Origin: Lentisphaerota bacterium
GTDB taxonomy: Bacteria > Verrucomicrobiota > Lentisphaeria > Victivallales > UBA1829
DNA length: 34,271 bases
Assembly: GCA_015061565.1 (NCBI GenBank)
Contig: SUWI01000023.1
Location: forward strand, 1 to 34,271
Direction: 5' to 3'
Translations under genes and position numbers: made by a program
Shown: positions 1 through 8,900 of the stretch, in pieces
How the letters are laid out: every line of letters starts with the position of its first letter
How positions within the stretch are numbered: position 1 is the first letter of the stretch
Notes under the pieces: model-generated
What the model saw: the letters and a program-made list of their open reading frames with translations, nothing else
Told to the model about the DNA's origin: nothing
Database searches by the model: none

Positions 1-70
1 ACTTTCTGGGAATACTGGGAATACTGGGAATACTGGGATTACGCGCACTAGATGACATGACGCGAGATCT
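1..70. repeat. 70-bp direct repeat, copy 1, with internal 9-bp units
   Basis: This copy matches 120-189 at 69 of 70 positions; the difference is at base 30. Its left half is a 9-bp minisatellite with three perfect GGGAATACT units (8-34) and a degenerate GGGATTACG unit (35-43). Its right half is a unique-looking segment ending in GCGAGATCT. The copies start 119 bp apart and are separated by a GC-rich 49-bp spacer (71-119). No gene is supported in 1-188. A short minus-strand reading frame across it looks like translated repeat. The window edge may cut further copies. Confidence 0.9.
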
Positions 71-119
71 GAAGGAGACTGGATGACGGCTGGCCGTGCG
101 CGGGTGCGGTGCGGCGCGA

Positions 120-189
120 ACTTTCTGGGAATACTGGGAATACTGGGATTACTGGGATTACGCGCACTAGATGACATGACGCGAGATCT
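120..189. repeat. 70-bp direct repeat, copy 2, with internal 9-bp units
   Basis: This is the second copy of the 1-70 element, with the unit series GGGAATACT, GGGAATACT, GGGATTACT, GGGATTACG at 127-162. It ends exactly where a TTG-initiated extension of the downstream methyltransferase frame could begin. The single difference between copies changes one unit from AATACT to ATTACT, so the units diverge by point mutation. Confidence 0.9.
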
Positions 190-200
190 TGGAAGAATTT

Positions 201-245
201 AGCATTCTTAGCATTCTTAGTATTCTTAGCATTCTTAGTATTCAT
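201..245. repeat. 9-bp minisatellite (AGCATTCTT/AGTATTCTT), five units
   Basis: Five consecutive 9-bp units occupy 201-245 (AGCATTCTT, AGCATTCTT, AGTATTCTT, AGCATTCTT, AGTATTCAT), followed by a partial AGCAT. Read on the minus strand the units are AAGAATACT or AAGAATGCT. They therefore share the GAATACT core with the plus-strand GGGAATACT units of the 70-bp repeats, so the two arrays are related and face each other. Unit length is a multiple of three, so copy-number change would not shift the methyltransferase frame. Confidence 0.9.
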
Positions 246-248
246 AGC

Positions 249-1808
249 ATGGACTATCATGAACAACAGATCATCAGCCGGAAACGGGTGACTGTTTACG
301 GCGAGGTCATGACCTCACGGCACGAGGTCGAGGCTATGCTCGACCTGGTCGGGCCGGAAACCGAACGCATCGAATCCCGGTTTCTGGATCCGGCCTGCGG
401 GACCGGCAATTTTCTGACCGCGATCCTGAAACGGAAATTCGCCCGGCTCAAAAAATCCGCAGATCGTCTGCCGGCACTGAGCAGCATCTACGGCATTGAC
501 ATCCAGCGGGACAATGTCGAGACCGCCAGGGAGCGGATGCTGACCTGTTTTCTGGAATCTTATCAGCGTATCGCGGGACAACATCCCCTGCCCGATCAGA
601 TTGCCGCCGCCCGCGGTATCCTCGCCAAAAACATTCTGCACGGCGATGCGATCCATACCGGGGATCAGGTAACCGTTCCCGGCGTTCCCGGGTCGGATCA
701 GATCATTTTCACCGAATGGCACAGGACCGGCAATGATTTTGAGCGGCGGGAATTCCGGTTCGGTTCCCGGCAGATGAAATTCGATGTCATCATCGGAAAT
801 CCGCCCTATCAGCTGAGCGTGGGGAACGAAGGCGGCAACCGGTCGAAAGCCAAGTCGATCTACCATCTTTTCATGCAGTCCGCGATGGACCTGATGCCGT
901 CATATCTGGTGATGATCACGCCGAGCCGGTGGATGACGAAAACGACCGAGGGAATTCCGCGGGCCTGGGTCGACCGGCAGCTGGCATCCGGTCACTTCCG
1001 CATCATCCATGATTTCGAGGATCCGGCGGAATGTTTTCCCAGCGTCACGATCATGGGCGGGGTCAATTATTTCCTGTGGGAAAAAGATTACAGCGGGCCG
1101 TGCCGCTATGTTTACCATAAAGGAGGACGGACGTTTTCGAGAGTGAGTCCGCTGAACAATCTGAACTGCGGCATCGTGGTGCGGGATCCCGTCGCCTGCG
1201 GGATCATCGAAAAAATATCGCAGACGGATCCGGAATACTATAATGATCCGGAAAGGAATTTCTCTCGTCTGGTCGGCGCCAAGGATTTTTATACCACCAA
1301 AACGGCCCTGACCTCCAGCTGGGACCGGTTCGAGGCCGAACCATCCGCGCGCTGCCGGATCAAATACTACTGCAACCCGTCCATCCATAAAGTCCCGTTC
1401 GGCTGGATCAGCGAGGACCAGATCCCCAAAAACCGGCAGACCGTCCGGCTGCACAAAGTGCTGATCCCGGCCGCCAACGGTTCCAGGGATTTCATTTTGG
1501 GGAAACCGTTTTATGCGGAACCCGGCAGTGTCTGTTCCCAGACTTATCTGGTGATCGGCGGAGACCCGGACCATCCGCTCTCCGGCAGAAAAGAATGCGG
1601 GAATATCATATCCTACATCCGAACCCGGTTTTTCAGATATCTGGTCAGCATCAGAAAGAAAACCCAGAACGGTCCGCGCGGGGTTTATCAGTTCGTCCCG
1701 CTGCAGGATTTTTCCAAACCGTGGACCGATGAGGAGCTGTTCCGGAAATACGGTTTCACCGCGGAAGAAATCGGGATCGTCAATTCCCGGATCCGGCCGA
1801 TGGAATAA
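249..1808 (+). CDS. Eco57I-type N6-adenine DNA methyltransferase
   Basis: This is a SAM-dependent DNA methyltransferase of the Eco57I-like class, expected to methylate adenine N6 in a specific sequence. From the ATG at 249 it has about 519 residues. The SAM-binding motif I is DPACGTGNF near residue 46. The catalytic motif IV is GNPPYQ near residue 181. The C-terminal half should hold target recognition and ends with a QDFSKPWTDEELF segment that I recall from relatives. A TTG start at 189 would add twenty residues coded by the 9-bp repeats (repeated SIL tripeptides). I prefer 249 because MDYHEQQIISRKRV resembles the usual start of the family, although no good Shine-Dalgarno precedes it. No restriction subunit is visible here; one could lie upstream of the window. 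It may act as an orphan methylase. Confidence 0.85.
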   Translation: MDYHEQQIISRKRVTVYGEVMTSRHEVEAMLDLVGPETERIESRFLDPACGTGNFLTAILKRKFARLKKSADRLPALSSIYGIDIQRDNVETARERMLTCFLESYQRIAGQHPLPDQIAAARGILAKNILHGDAIHTGDQVTVPGVPGSDQIIFTEWHRTGNDFERREFRFGSRQMKFDVIIGNPPYQLSVGNEGGNRSKAKSIYHLFMQSAMDLMPSYLVMITPSRWMTKTTEGIPRAWVDRQLASGHFRIIHDFEDPAECFPSVTIMGGVNYFLWEKDYSGPCRYVYHKGGRTFSRVSPLNNLNCGIVVRDPVACGIIEKISQTDPEYYNDPERNFSRLVGAKDFYTTKTALTSSWDRFEAEPSARCRIKYYCNPSIHKVPFGWISEDQIPKNRQTVRLHKVLIPAANGSRDFILGKPFYAEPGSVCSQTYLVIGGDPDHPLSGRKECGNIISYIRTRFFRYLVSIRKKTQNGPRGVYQFVPLQDFSKPWTDEELFRKYGFTAEEIGIVNSRIRPME

Positions 1809-1823
1809 GGAGAAAAGACGGAC

Positions 1824-2503
1824 TCAGCATTTCCGGAGCCAGCGGGCTTCCGATTCGCCGCGATAGTGCGTGACCGGCGCGTTTTTGCCGAGACAGAGGC
1901 CGGGGACCAGCGAACGGGCCCGGAGGGAACCATAACTTTCTCCTTCGCGGCAGACCAGCAGTTTTTTCTCGAAAAGCAGGCTCGGCGCCATCCCGTTGAA
2001 CATGAGACATAAATCCCCTTTGCGCAGGCGGTCCGCTCCGGGGAGCATGGGCAGCAGACCCGTGGTGCAGTTGCGGAAAAGGCTGTTGTAAAACTTCGGA
2101 TTCCGCTGCAGTTCCGCCGCGCGTTCGAAGATCGAAAGCGTCATATCGCGCAGGGTAGCATGATCGGCTGCCAGACGGTCCCGCGGAAACGTTCCTGCGG
2201 CGTGATGCTGTAAAACCACACGAAGACGATCAATTCCAGCAGAGCCGCCAGCGGCATCAGCCGCCAGAAGAAGAGACTTGCCGCCAGCAGGACCAGCAGG
2301 ATGATAACGGCGGTCCAGGCGGCGTAAGCCGGCAGGTCGAAGGCGTGGAAAAAAGCACCGGCATACCACAGCGCGCCAACGGACAGGAGCACAAAGGTTA
2401 TCCGGAACAGCGCGTTTCCGAAATGGACGAACCCGGCGGTTAAAAATTTTGCGGAACGGATCCGCATCAACCAGTTTTTTATGACCGACACCCAGTTTTT
2501 CAT
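1824..2503 (-). pseudogene. Decayed DUF4105 membrane protein gene (internal deletion and frame change)
   Basis: Two halves of one protein lie in different frames. The 5' half (from the ATG at 2503) gives about 118 residues with three or four membrane segments and ends at FRGTVWQP, followed by a few aberrant codons and a stop. The 3' half, in another frame near 2165-1824, gives ATLRDMTLSIFERAAELQ, then FYNSLFRNCTTGLLP, the FYNxLxxNCTT signature of DUF4105. In intact relatives roughly 100 residues separate the VWQP region from this helix; here they are absent. I infer a deletion with junction near 2150-2170 plus a frame change. The promoter upstream looks intact. Convergent with the methyltransferase, 15 bp apart. 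Confidence 0.75.
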
Positions 2504-2544
2504 GATAATAGAACTCAGAATTTTCAGTGATCGAATTAAATCAT

Positions 2545-2573
2545 ACTATATCTTTGGAACCGGCCGTTTTCAA
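2545..2573 (-). promoter_or_regulatory. Promoter of the DUF4105 remnant
   Basis: On the minus strand: TTGAAA (2573-2568), a 17-bp spacer, TATAGT (2550-2545), close to the sigma70 consensus. It lies about 40 bp upstream of the ATG at 2503, so the broken gene may still be transcribed. Confidence 0.65.
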
Positions 2574-2687
2574 GAGTCGGCAGGAAAAAACGTGATCGGA
2601 TTTACGAGTTTCTGAAGCCTTTCAATGAATCTCCGACCGTTGCCGGGTCTGCGTCACAAAATGCCATGACTTTATGTTTTTTTGCCA

Positions 2688-2715
2688 TTACAAAAACCGT
2701 AAACCATGCTATATT
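2688..2715 (+). promoter_or_regulatory. Possible promoter of the Gfo/Idh/MocA gene
   Basis: A good -10 (TATATT, 2710-2715) follows a weak -35 (TTACAA, 2688-2693) with 16-bp spacing. Transcription would start near 2722, giving a short leader before the ATG at 2751. Confidence 0.4.
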
Positions 2716-2750
2716 GACGGGAAATGAGCATTGCCCGGGGAGTAAATATC

Positions 2751-3797
2751 ATGGCAAACCAAACTTTGAAGTGGCTGCTGGTCGGACCGGGAGACATCGC
2801 CCGGTCGAGAGTGGCTCCGGCCCTGACTTCGGCGGAACGGTCCGAACTGGTCGCGGTCTGCGGTTCGAAACGCAGAACTTCGGCGGAGGAACTGGCGGCA
2901 AAACATCAGGTGAAACTCGTTTACGACGATCTGGATGAAGCCCTGGAAAAATCCGGCGCCGATGCCGTCTACATCGCCACGCCTCACCGTCTCCATGTGG
3001 ATATGCTCAAACGTTCCCTCGCGGCCGGAAAACACGTTTTCTGCGAAAAGCCGCTGGGGATCAATGCCGGAGAATGCCGCGATGCCGTACGGGCTGTCCG
3101 GAATGCTCCGGACCTCAAGGCGGGATGTTCCAACTACCGGCTTTTCACCCGGCAGTTCCGCACACTGGAAAAGATCCTTCAGAGCGGCGAAGCCGGCGAA
3201 TTGCTGGGCGCCTGGATGCAGGATGAAGAACCCTATTACAATCCCGGCAATCATCCGCTGCTGAAATCCTGGGGGGCAAATCCGGAACTGTCTTTCGGAT
3301 TTTATCTGATCAATCTCTCCCAGAAATTATTCGGCGATCCGGAGGAAGTCTTCTGTTCCGCGTCCGGATTCAACTGCGACAACCGGTCTGAATATGATTT
3401 GGACGACCTGCAGAACATCATCCTCCGTTTTCCCGGCGGGAAACAGGTCACGATCCTGCTGAATTTCACCGCGCGGAATGTTCCGGTGCATCACGCATAT
3501 TCCTTCATCTGCAGCAAAGGCCGGATCGTCTTTCCGGCCTGTCCGCCGCACTATGATGAGCCGATCCGGCTGATCACTTCCGGCAGAGTGCTTACGCTGG
3601 AAGATTCCGTCACCGGCACGGATGGCAAACGTCCCAACTGGCATCTGCCCATGGTGCAGAATTTTGTGGATACCGTCCTGAACGGCGGGACTCCTCATTG
3701 CACGGTTGAAAGCGCCGCCATGACCGCGGTCATCACCGAGGCAATCGAACGTTCCGCGGTCTCCGGCAGATGGGAAACCGTTCCCGCCCTTCTTTGA
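2751..3797 (+). CDS. Gfo/Idh/MocA family NAD(P)-dependent oxidoreductase
   Basis: This is a predicted cytoplasmic sugar or cyclitol dehydrogenase of 348 residues, the usual length. The N-terminal Rossmann domain begins LLVGPGDIARSRVAPAL, with GPGDIA as the dinucleotide-binding glycine motif. The family EKP motif is in VFCEKPLGINAGEC near residue 100. The C-terminal alpha/beta domain follows. I chose the ATG at 2751 because GGGGAG lies about 9 bp upstream. The in-frame ATG at 2724 would fall at the predicted transcript start with no ribosome site. It lies about 190 bp upstream of the glycosidase operon, same strand, and may process a sugar released by that enzyme. Family members act on many substrates, so the substrate cannot be read from sequence. 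Confidence 0.85.
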   Translation: MANQTLKWLLVGPGDIARSRVAPALTSAERSELVAVCGSKRRTSAEELAAKHQVKLVYDDLDEALEKSGADAVYIATPHRLHVDMLKRSLAAGKHVFCEKPLGINAGECRDAVRAVRNAPDLKAGCSNYRLFTRQFRTLEKILQSGEAGELLGAWMQDEEPYYNPGNHPLLKSWGANPELSFGFYLINLSQKLFGDPEEVFCSASGFNCDNRSEYDLDDLQNIILRFPGGKQVTILLNFTARNVPVHHAYSFICSKGRIVFPACPPHYDEPIRLITSGRVLTLEDSVTGTDGKRPNWHLPMVQNFVDTVLNGGTPHCTVESAAMTAVITEAIERSAVSGRWETVPALL

Positions 3798-3874
3798 ATA
3801 TCGCTCCGACATTCTTTTGCATTTTCGCAGAAAACTGCCGATTTGCATCGCAGCCCTGCTTTCCTCCACTTCAC

Positions 3875-3906
3875 TGTCGCGATACCGACATGTGAATTTT
3901 TTGGTT
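3875..3906 (+). terminator. Weak possible terminator after the oxidoreductase gene
   Basis: A 5-bp stem (TGTCG at 3875-3879, CGACA at 3886-3890) with a 6-base loop is followed after a few bases by T-rich sequence. The stem is short, so this is tentative. Confidence 0.3.
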
Positions 3907-3922
3907 TTTTCCGGAAAAGGGC

Positions 3923-3950
3923 TTGACAATTTGTATTATCTGATTATATT
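3923..3950 (+). promoter_or_regulatory. Promoter of the regulator/pseudopilin/glycosidase operon
   Basis: TTGACA (3923-3928) is a perfect -35; TATATT (3945-3950) follows at 16-bp spacing. It is the only strong promoter seen between 3797 and 9901 on this strand, so it probably serves all three downstream genes. Confidence 0.75.
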
Positions 3951-3968
3951 AATTGTCGTAGTACAATT
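3925..3968. promoter_or_regulatory. Candidate operator: three interleaved AATTGT half-sites
   Basis: GACAATT (3925-3931) and AATTGTC (3951-3957) are perfect inverted 7-mers bracketing the promoter. AATTGT (3951-3956) also pairs as an inverted repeat with ACAATT (3963-3968) across six bases. The middle half-site is shared. The 3' repeat resembles the TTGT...ACAA sites bound by GntR-type domains such as AraR. Its position from -35 to just before the ribosome site fits repression by the regulator encoded next. Binding itself is inference. Confidence 0.55.
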
Positions 3969-3985
3969 TGGCGCAGGAGAAAAAA

Positions 3986-5146
3986 TTGAAAAGCATATTG
4001 AGCAAAAGAAAAGGGATCCCGCTTCCGCAGCAACTGAAAGACGTGCTGCTTTCCAGGATAGAACAAGGCTATTACAAGCCCGGGGAACGCATCGATACGG
4101 TGCGGAAACTGGCAGCGGAATTCGGTGTCAGCAGTCTGACCGTGCAGAAAGCGTGCAAACTGCTGGAAGAAGAAAACTGCCTCATTTCCATGCCGCAGAG
4201 CGGGCTGTTCGTGCCGGAAAACATTTTCGAACGGCCGGGGAAACCCTTGCGGATGGTATTTGTATTTCCGGAAATGGCGATATCGTCGCAGATTCTGGAA
4301 ATGGAGCAGTGGGGCCTGAACAGCGAATTGTACCGGGGCTTTCTTGCCGCAGCGCAAAAACATTCGGTCCAGCTGGATTTTCTGCATATCACCCAGAACA
4401 GCAGTTTCAGGGAAAAATTCCGTCAGATCGAACGGATCCACGAGAATTACGATTGTGCGATATTCGTCGGGGACCAGAACCGGGACATCCAGCTGGAATT
4501 GGCGGAACAGGATTTCCCGGTTTTCACTGTCGCGGATCAGCCCGAACTGATTCCCGGACCGCTGAAACCGATTTATTACGACCATGGGAAAGCGCTTGAT
4601 CTGGTCCTTGATTCCGCCTTGAATTCCGGCGCCGGAAGGATTGCGCTGCTGACGCTCCGGGTCCGGAATGAAAACTATCTCGGAACGCGTCATTCCTGTT
4701 TTGTCTCCCTCTGCCGCCGGAACGGAATCGGTCCCGACCGTCTGTTCGCGCAGATCCTTGATGAAAACGACCTGTATCAGCTTCCGGAAATTCTGAAACG
4801 GATCAGAGGATCTTTCATTTTCTGCAACAATGCGTATCTGGTCCGGGATATTTTTGTGGCGTCCAGGAAAAACGGAATGATCCCGGGAAAGGATTTTCAG
4901 ATCATGGCAATTGCTTCCGGGGTGACGTTCACCGGGCTGATTCCGGCGTTGACCTATGTCCGCGTCCCCATGTATGAGATCGGCTACCGTTTGATCGAAA
5001 GCATCTCCGACATGCAGCGGGACGGTTCCAAAACCTTCCGCTGGCAACCCGTCGAACCGGAATTGATCGCCGGTGAAACCTGCCGCAAGGCCAACTGGAA
5101 AACGAAACTTGCAAAACCGGGCCGAACTGCAATGCCGACCAATTGA
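3986..5146 (+). CDS. GntR-type DNA-binding regulator with LacI-like ligand-binding domain
   Basis: This cytoplasmic transcription factor of about 386 residues has two domains. Residues 8-78 form a GntR winged helix-turn-helix (GYYKPGERIDTVRKLAAEFG, then SSLTVQKACKLLEEEN and a wing ending SGLFVP). Residues 85-370 resemble the periplasmic-binding-protein fold of LacI-type regulators, which senses a small sugar. The architecture matches AraR-like repressors. I chose the TTG at 3986 because AGGAG (3975-3979) lies exactly 6 bp upstream; an earlier TTG at 3968 would overlap the operator and has no ribosome site. It is first in an apparent operon with the pseudopilin and glycosidase genes, 51 bp and then 21 bp apart. 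Autoregulation is inferred from the operator. The ligand is unknown but is probably a product of the glycosidase. Confidence 0.85.
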   Translation: MKSILSKRKGIPLPQQLKDVLLSRIEQGYYKPGERIDTVRKLAAEFGVSSLTVQKACKLLEEENCLISMPQSGLFVPENIFERPGKPLRMVFVFPEMAISSQILEMEQWGLNSELYRGFLAAAQKHSVQLDFLHITQNSSFREKFRQIERIHENYDCAIFVGDQNRDIQLELAEQDFPVFTVADQPELIPGPLKPIYYDHGKALDLVLDSALNSGAGRIALLTLRVRNENYLGTRHSCFVSLCRRNGIGPDRLFAQILDENDLYQLPEILKRIRGSFIFCNNAYLVRDIFVASRKNGMIPGKDFQIMAIASGVTFTGLIPALTYVRVPMYEIGYRLIESISDMQRDGSKTFRWQPVEPELIAGETCRKANWKTKLAKPGRTAMPTN

Positions 5147-5197
5147 TGATATGTGGAATTCAATTTGAAATATTACAACAATAAAAGGACGGAAACC

Positions 5198-5974
5198 ATG
5201 CCGAAAAGCAAAAACATTTTCAACACCTCATCACTCCTGTCTCACCTCACTAATCTGAAGCTTGGAACGGCAAAACATTTTACGCTGATAGAGCTGCTGG
5301 TCGTGATCGCGATCATTGCGATCCTGGCTGGGATGCTGCTGCCGGCATTGAACGCGGCACGGGAAAAAGCCAGGGCCACGTCGTGCGCCAACAACATGAA
5401 GCAGATCCACCTCATGGTGACTTCCTACTTCATGGATAACAACGATTATCTGCCGGTGTCCATCGTTTATGATACGTCGAACCAGGCCTATACCATTCAA
5501 ATCCAGCTGATCATGATGAATTGGAATGTCCCGGTGAACAGCACGGCTAAATACAAGAAGGTTTTCATGTGCCCCACCCAGTCGAAAACCTGGGCGGATA
5601 TGTCTTCCAGCTGGTCCAGTTACATCGGAAATTACTGCGCCAATACCGGAGCTTTCGGATTGTACAGGAGCGGACCGTGGAGGTATGACAATGCCCGGAA
5701 GATAACGTATTTCACCCCTGCCGATGCAAAAATGATTCCGGCCTTCACGGACAGTTATCTGGAAGGGACGAACCAGCGTCAGCCGCTGCTCCAGTCCAAC
5801 GGCTGGCATTGGTGGGGCACTATGATCAATCCCACTTACGGTTCCGTCGGCTATGTGCACCCCAGCCATACCGCCAACTATCTGATGCTGGACGGCCATG
5901 TCACCGCCATCAAGGATCCTCCGACTGCCGAATATCTCAAACAATTCGTGAATTATGGGAAAGAAACTCTTTGA
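5198..5974 (+). CDS. Prepilin-type (pseudopilin-like) protein with H-x9-DG-like C-terminus
   Basis: This 258-residue protein carries a type IV prepilin/pseudopilin N-terminus. After a basic leader comes [18 protein letters not shown] (from residue 28), with the conserved glutamate at mature position 5 and a hydrophobic helix continuing into [12 protein letters not shown]. Position -1 of the expected cleavage site is His rather than Gly. The C-terminus has [18 protein letters not shown], the H...DG pattern typical of the large prepilin-like families of Lentisphaerota and Planctomycetes. The ATG at 5198 has an AAAGGAC-type site about 8 bp upstream. A GTG at 5153 would add 15 residues without support. 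The globular part may form a sugar-binding or secretion accessory surface. A link to the adjacent exported glycosidase is inferred from gene order only. Confidence 0.85.
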   Translation: MPKSKNIFNTSSLLSHLTNLKLGTAKHFTLIELLVVIAIIAILAGMLLPALNAAREKARATSCANNMKQIHLMVTSYFMDNNDYLPVSIVYDTSNQAYTIQIQLIMMNWNVPVNSTAKYKKVFMCPTQSKTWADMSSSWSSYIGNYCANTGAFGLYRSGPWRYDNARKITYFTPADAKMIPAFTDSYLEGTNQRQPLLQSNGWHWWGTMINPTYGSVGYVHPSHTANYLMLDGHVTAIKDPPTAEYLKQFVNYGKETL

Positions 5975-5995
5975 ACTACAGAAGGAAGAAATCCA

Positions 5996-8900
5996 ATGCT
6001 GAAAATATTCATTTCCGGACTGCTGCTGTTGCCATTTTTGATTTTTGCCGACGATTCGCTGCTGTTCCGGGCGGATTTCGACGGTTTCTCGGTCACTGCC
6101 GACTATGCGAAAGGAAAAAAAGAGAGCATGACATTCGCCAATCCCAGCCTGCATCTCCGGATGTGGGAGGGGATCACAAAGAAAGACAATGCGCTGGTGA
6201 TGGACAAAACCGAAGAATGCCGTTATCCGATGAAGGACAATTTCGATCCCCGGCAGGGAACGGTCTCGTTGTGGGTGGCTCCGCTGAACTGGAAAACCGG
6301 CAATAAATTCATGGAAGTTTTTTTCTGGGCGCAGCAGAAAAATTTTCAGATTTATATCGAAAAATACGTCTGGGGGAACCATCTGTACTTCTATTTGAAG
6401 AATGATCTGGCGCCGGGCTCGAAAAAAGCTTTTTCCGCCGTGGTGCTGGTGGATGAAAAAAACTGGCCGCTGAACAAGTGGCACAAACTGGATGCGGTGT
6501 GGGATCGGAACGGGATGAAACTGTATGTGGACGGGATCCTGCCGAAGACCGTGGCCTGGCGGAAACCTGAAATCCGTTTTGATGCCCCGATGGAATTCCC
6601 GGAGCCCGATCCGAAAGGTTTTTTCTGCCTCGGAAAAAAGTCTTCGGGGAAAGATAAGGAACACCGCACCGCTTACGACAATCTCCGGATTTACAACCGT
6701 CCGCTGAGCGCGAAGGAAATCCGTAACGATTACCTGAAATATGCGGTTTCCGAATTCGGTTCGCAGCGGGCACAGCTGACTGCGAGCATTCCGCGGTCAG
6801 AAAAAGGGATCCGTGTGGATGGCAGGATCGATCCTGCGGAATGGTCCGATGCCGCCGCCGTGCCGGTCTGCCAGATGTGCGGCTGCAGTAAAAACAAAAC
6901 CCAGCAGATCAACGGGAAAGTCTATCTGAAACACGATCATGAAAATCTCTATATCGCCTGTTTCAGCGATGTCCCCGCAAAAAAACGAGTCCACCGGAAC
7001 CGGGACGGCAATCTCTGGGAGGATGATTCATTCGAAATCCACCTCCGCTCGGAAAAACACAACGTCAGCTGTCAGTTCATCATCAATGCCAACGGCACAG
7101 TCTTCGACGCGTACAATGCCGTTCCGAAATGGAATGCGAATCTGAAGTCGGCGGCATTTGCCGGACCGCAATCCTGGAGTGCGGAGCTGGCGATCCCGCT
7201 GGCCGATTTGAAACTCGATCCGCCGGATGACAGCTGGACCGGGAATTTTTACATTTCCAGTTATCTCAACCGCGATCCGGGGGCGTTCGGGTGGGCTTAT
7301 GCAGGCGGGGCGTACAATTCGCCAAAGACTTTCGGACGGCTGCTGTTCCCCAACGCGCCGGTTTTCCTCAATATCCGGAAACTGGGGAATTTCTCCTCGG
7401 GGCAGCTGGATCTGGAACTCGCCAAACAGCCCGCTTCGCTCAAGGTCTCCGCTTTCTATGAACAGGAAAACGGCACCCGGATCGAATACAACGGCGACCC
7501 CGGTGTGACTCCGTGGAAAACCGCACTGCCTCCGGGCCGTCAGCGGCTCGTGGTTTCTGCCCGGGATCCCAAAGGAAAAACGGTTGGTTTCTTTGAATGT
7601 TTTTATTATGTCAACCGTCCGATGGAACTGCTGTTCGACTGTCATCCGAAGGAAAACCGGATCGCGGTTTCGGTGAACCTGAACAATGCGGGAAAGAAAC
7701 TGCTGGACCGGCTTTCGTCCGGAGTCGGCGGCACGGTCCGCCTGCGGACGGAATCATCGGGTAAGGAATGCAGCAGAAAGGATTTCACGACCAGGAAAAG
7801 CGTCTTCGAAGTTTCGCTTCCTCTGCCGGACGGGCTGCCGCAGGGAAATTACCGGATCGAAACGGAAATCGCCGGCGCCGTGCAGCTGAAGGAAAGCATC
7901 CGTTTCCGGGTGCCGGATATGACTCCGTATAAGGTCCGGGTCGGTGTTGACCATACCGTTCCGGAACCCTGGACTCCGGTTGAAAAGATAGACCGGACCC
8001 GGTTCCGGGTGTTGGACCGGGAATATGTATTCGGCACCGGGCCGTTCCCGGAACAGATCGTTTCCCGCGGGCTGAAACTGCTGACCGCGGCTCCGGAATT
8101 GAAGATCGGCCGTCAGAAAATCGAATGGGATGTGCCCCGGATCGTGAAGGAATATCCCGATCTCATCGAACTGTCCGGCAAAGGACAGTCGCAGGATTTC
8201 TCTTTCTCATGGCAGGGACAGCTCTGGTTCGACGGAATGTATAAGGTCGATTGGAGCATGACTCCGGTCACTGGGAAGGCGGAAATAGCCGGAATGACCT
8301 TGCATTTCCGGATGCCGCGGGAAATCGGCCGATATGTCTTCAGGCAGAATTATGACAAGTCATTGTATAAGTGGAAAAACGACCGGATCGAATGGCGTTT
8401 CGATCCGCTGAAGAACCCATACGGCAATCTGGTCTGGCTGAGCGGAATCGAAAAGGGGCTCGCCTGGCATTCGCGCTCCAATGCGAACTGGCTGAACACC
8501 CCCGGGGAAAACAATATTATTCTCTCGCGGAATGACAACGGGATCGGTTTCTGTGCAAAGATCATTTCGCGCCAGACGGAAGTGAAAAAGACTCTTGCGT
8601 ATACCATGGTTTTTCAGGGAACCCCGTCCCGTTCCCCGCTGAAAAACTGGCGGGATCATAACTACGGCGGCTACCGGGTCCCGACCATGCAGAACCTGCA
8701 GCAGGGCGGCGGCGGGGATCATGTCTGGCAGGATTACCAGACTCCGCAGCGCTGGACCACGCCGTCCAGCCACAAGCCCCGCTGGGTCGACCGCTATCTG
8801 AAAGAGCTGGAAGCCAGAAGGAAAAAACCGCCGTCGTGGAAAACCCGGTCTTATCTGCCGTACCGGGGCATTCCTTACACGATGCCGTCCCATCTGGGGA

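Noticed and set aside
1-189. Insertion sequence ends
   Set aside because: The 70-bp copies are direct, with no terminal inverted repeats and no transposase anywhere in the window.
1-250. CRISPR array
   Set aside because: Only two 70-bp copies are present, the internal units are contiguous 9-mers without spacers, and no cas genes are present.
48-266. Small minus-strand frame with Asn-Ala-Lys repeats and a Val-Ile-Pro-rich part
   Set aside because: Its sequence is simply the translation of the 9-bp arrays. No promoter or ribosome site supports it. Similar annotations in other genomes may be repeat artefacts.
2724-2750. Earlier ATG for the Gfo/Idh/MocA gene
   Set aside because: It coincides with the predicted transcription start and has no ribosome site; GGGGAG supports the ATG at 2751.
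3968-3985. Earlier TTG start for the GntR-type regulator
   Set aside because: It lies at the end of the operator repeat with no ribosome site, while AGGAG is ideally spaced for the TTG at 3986.
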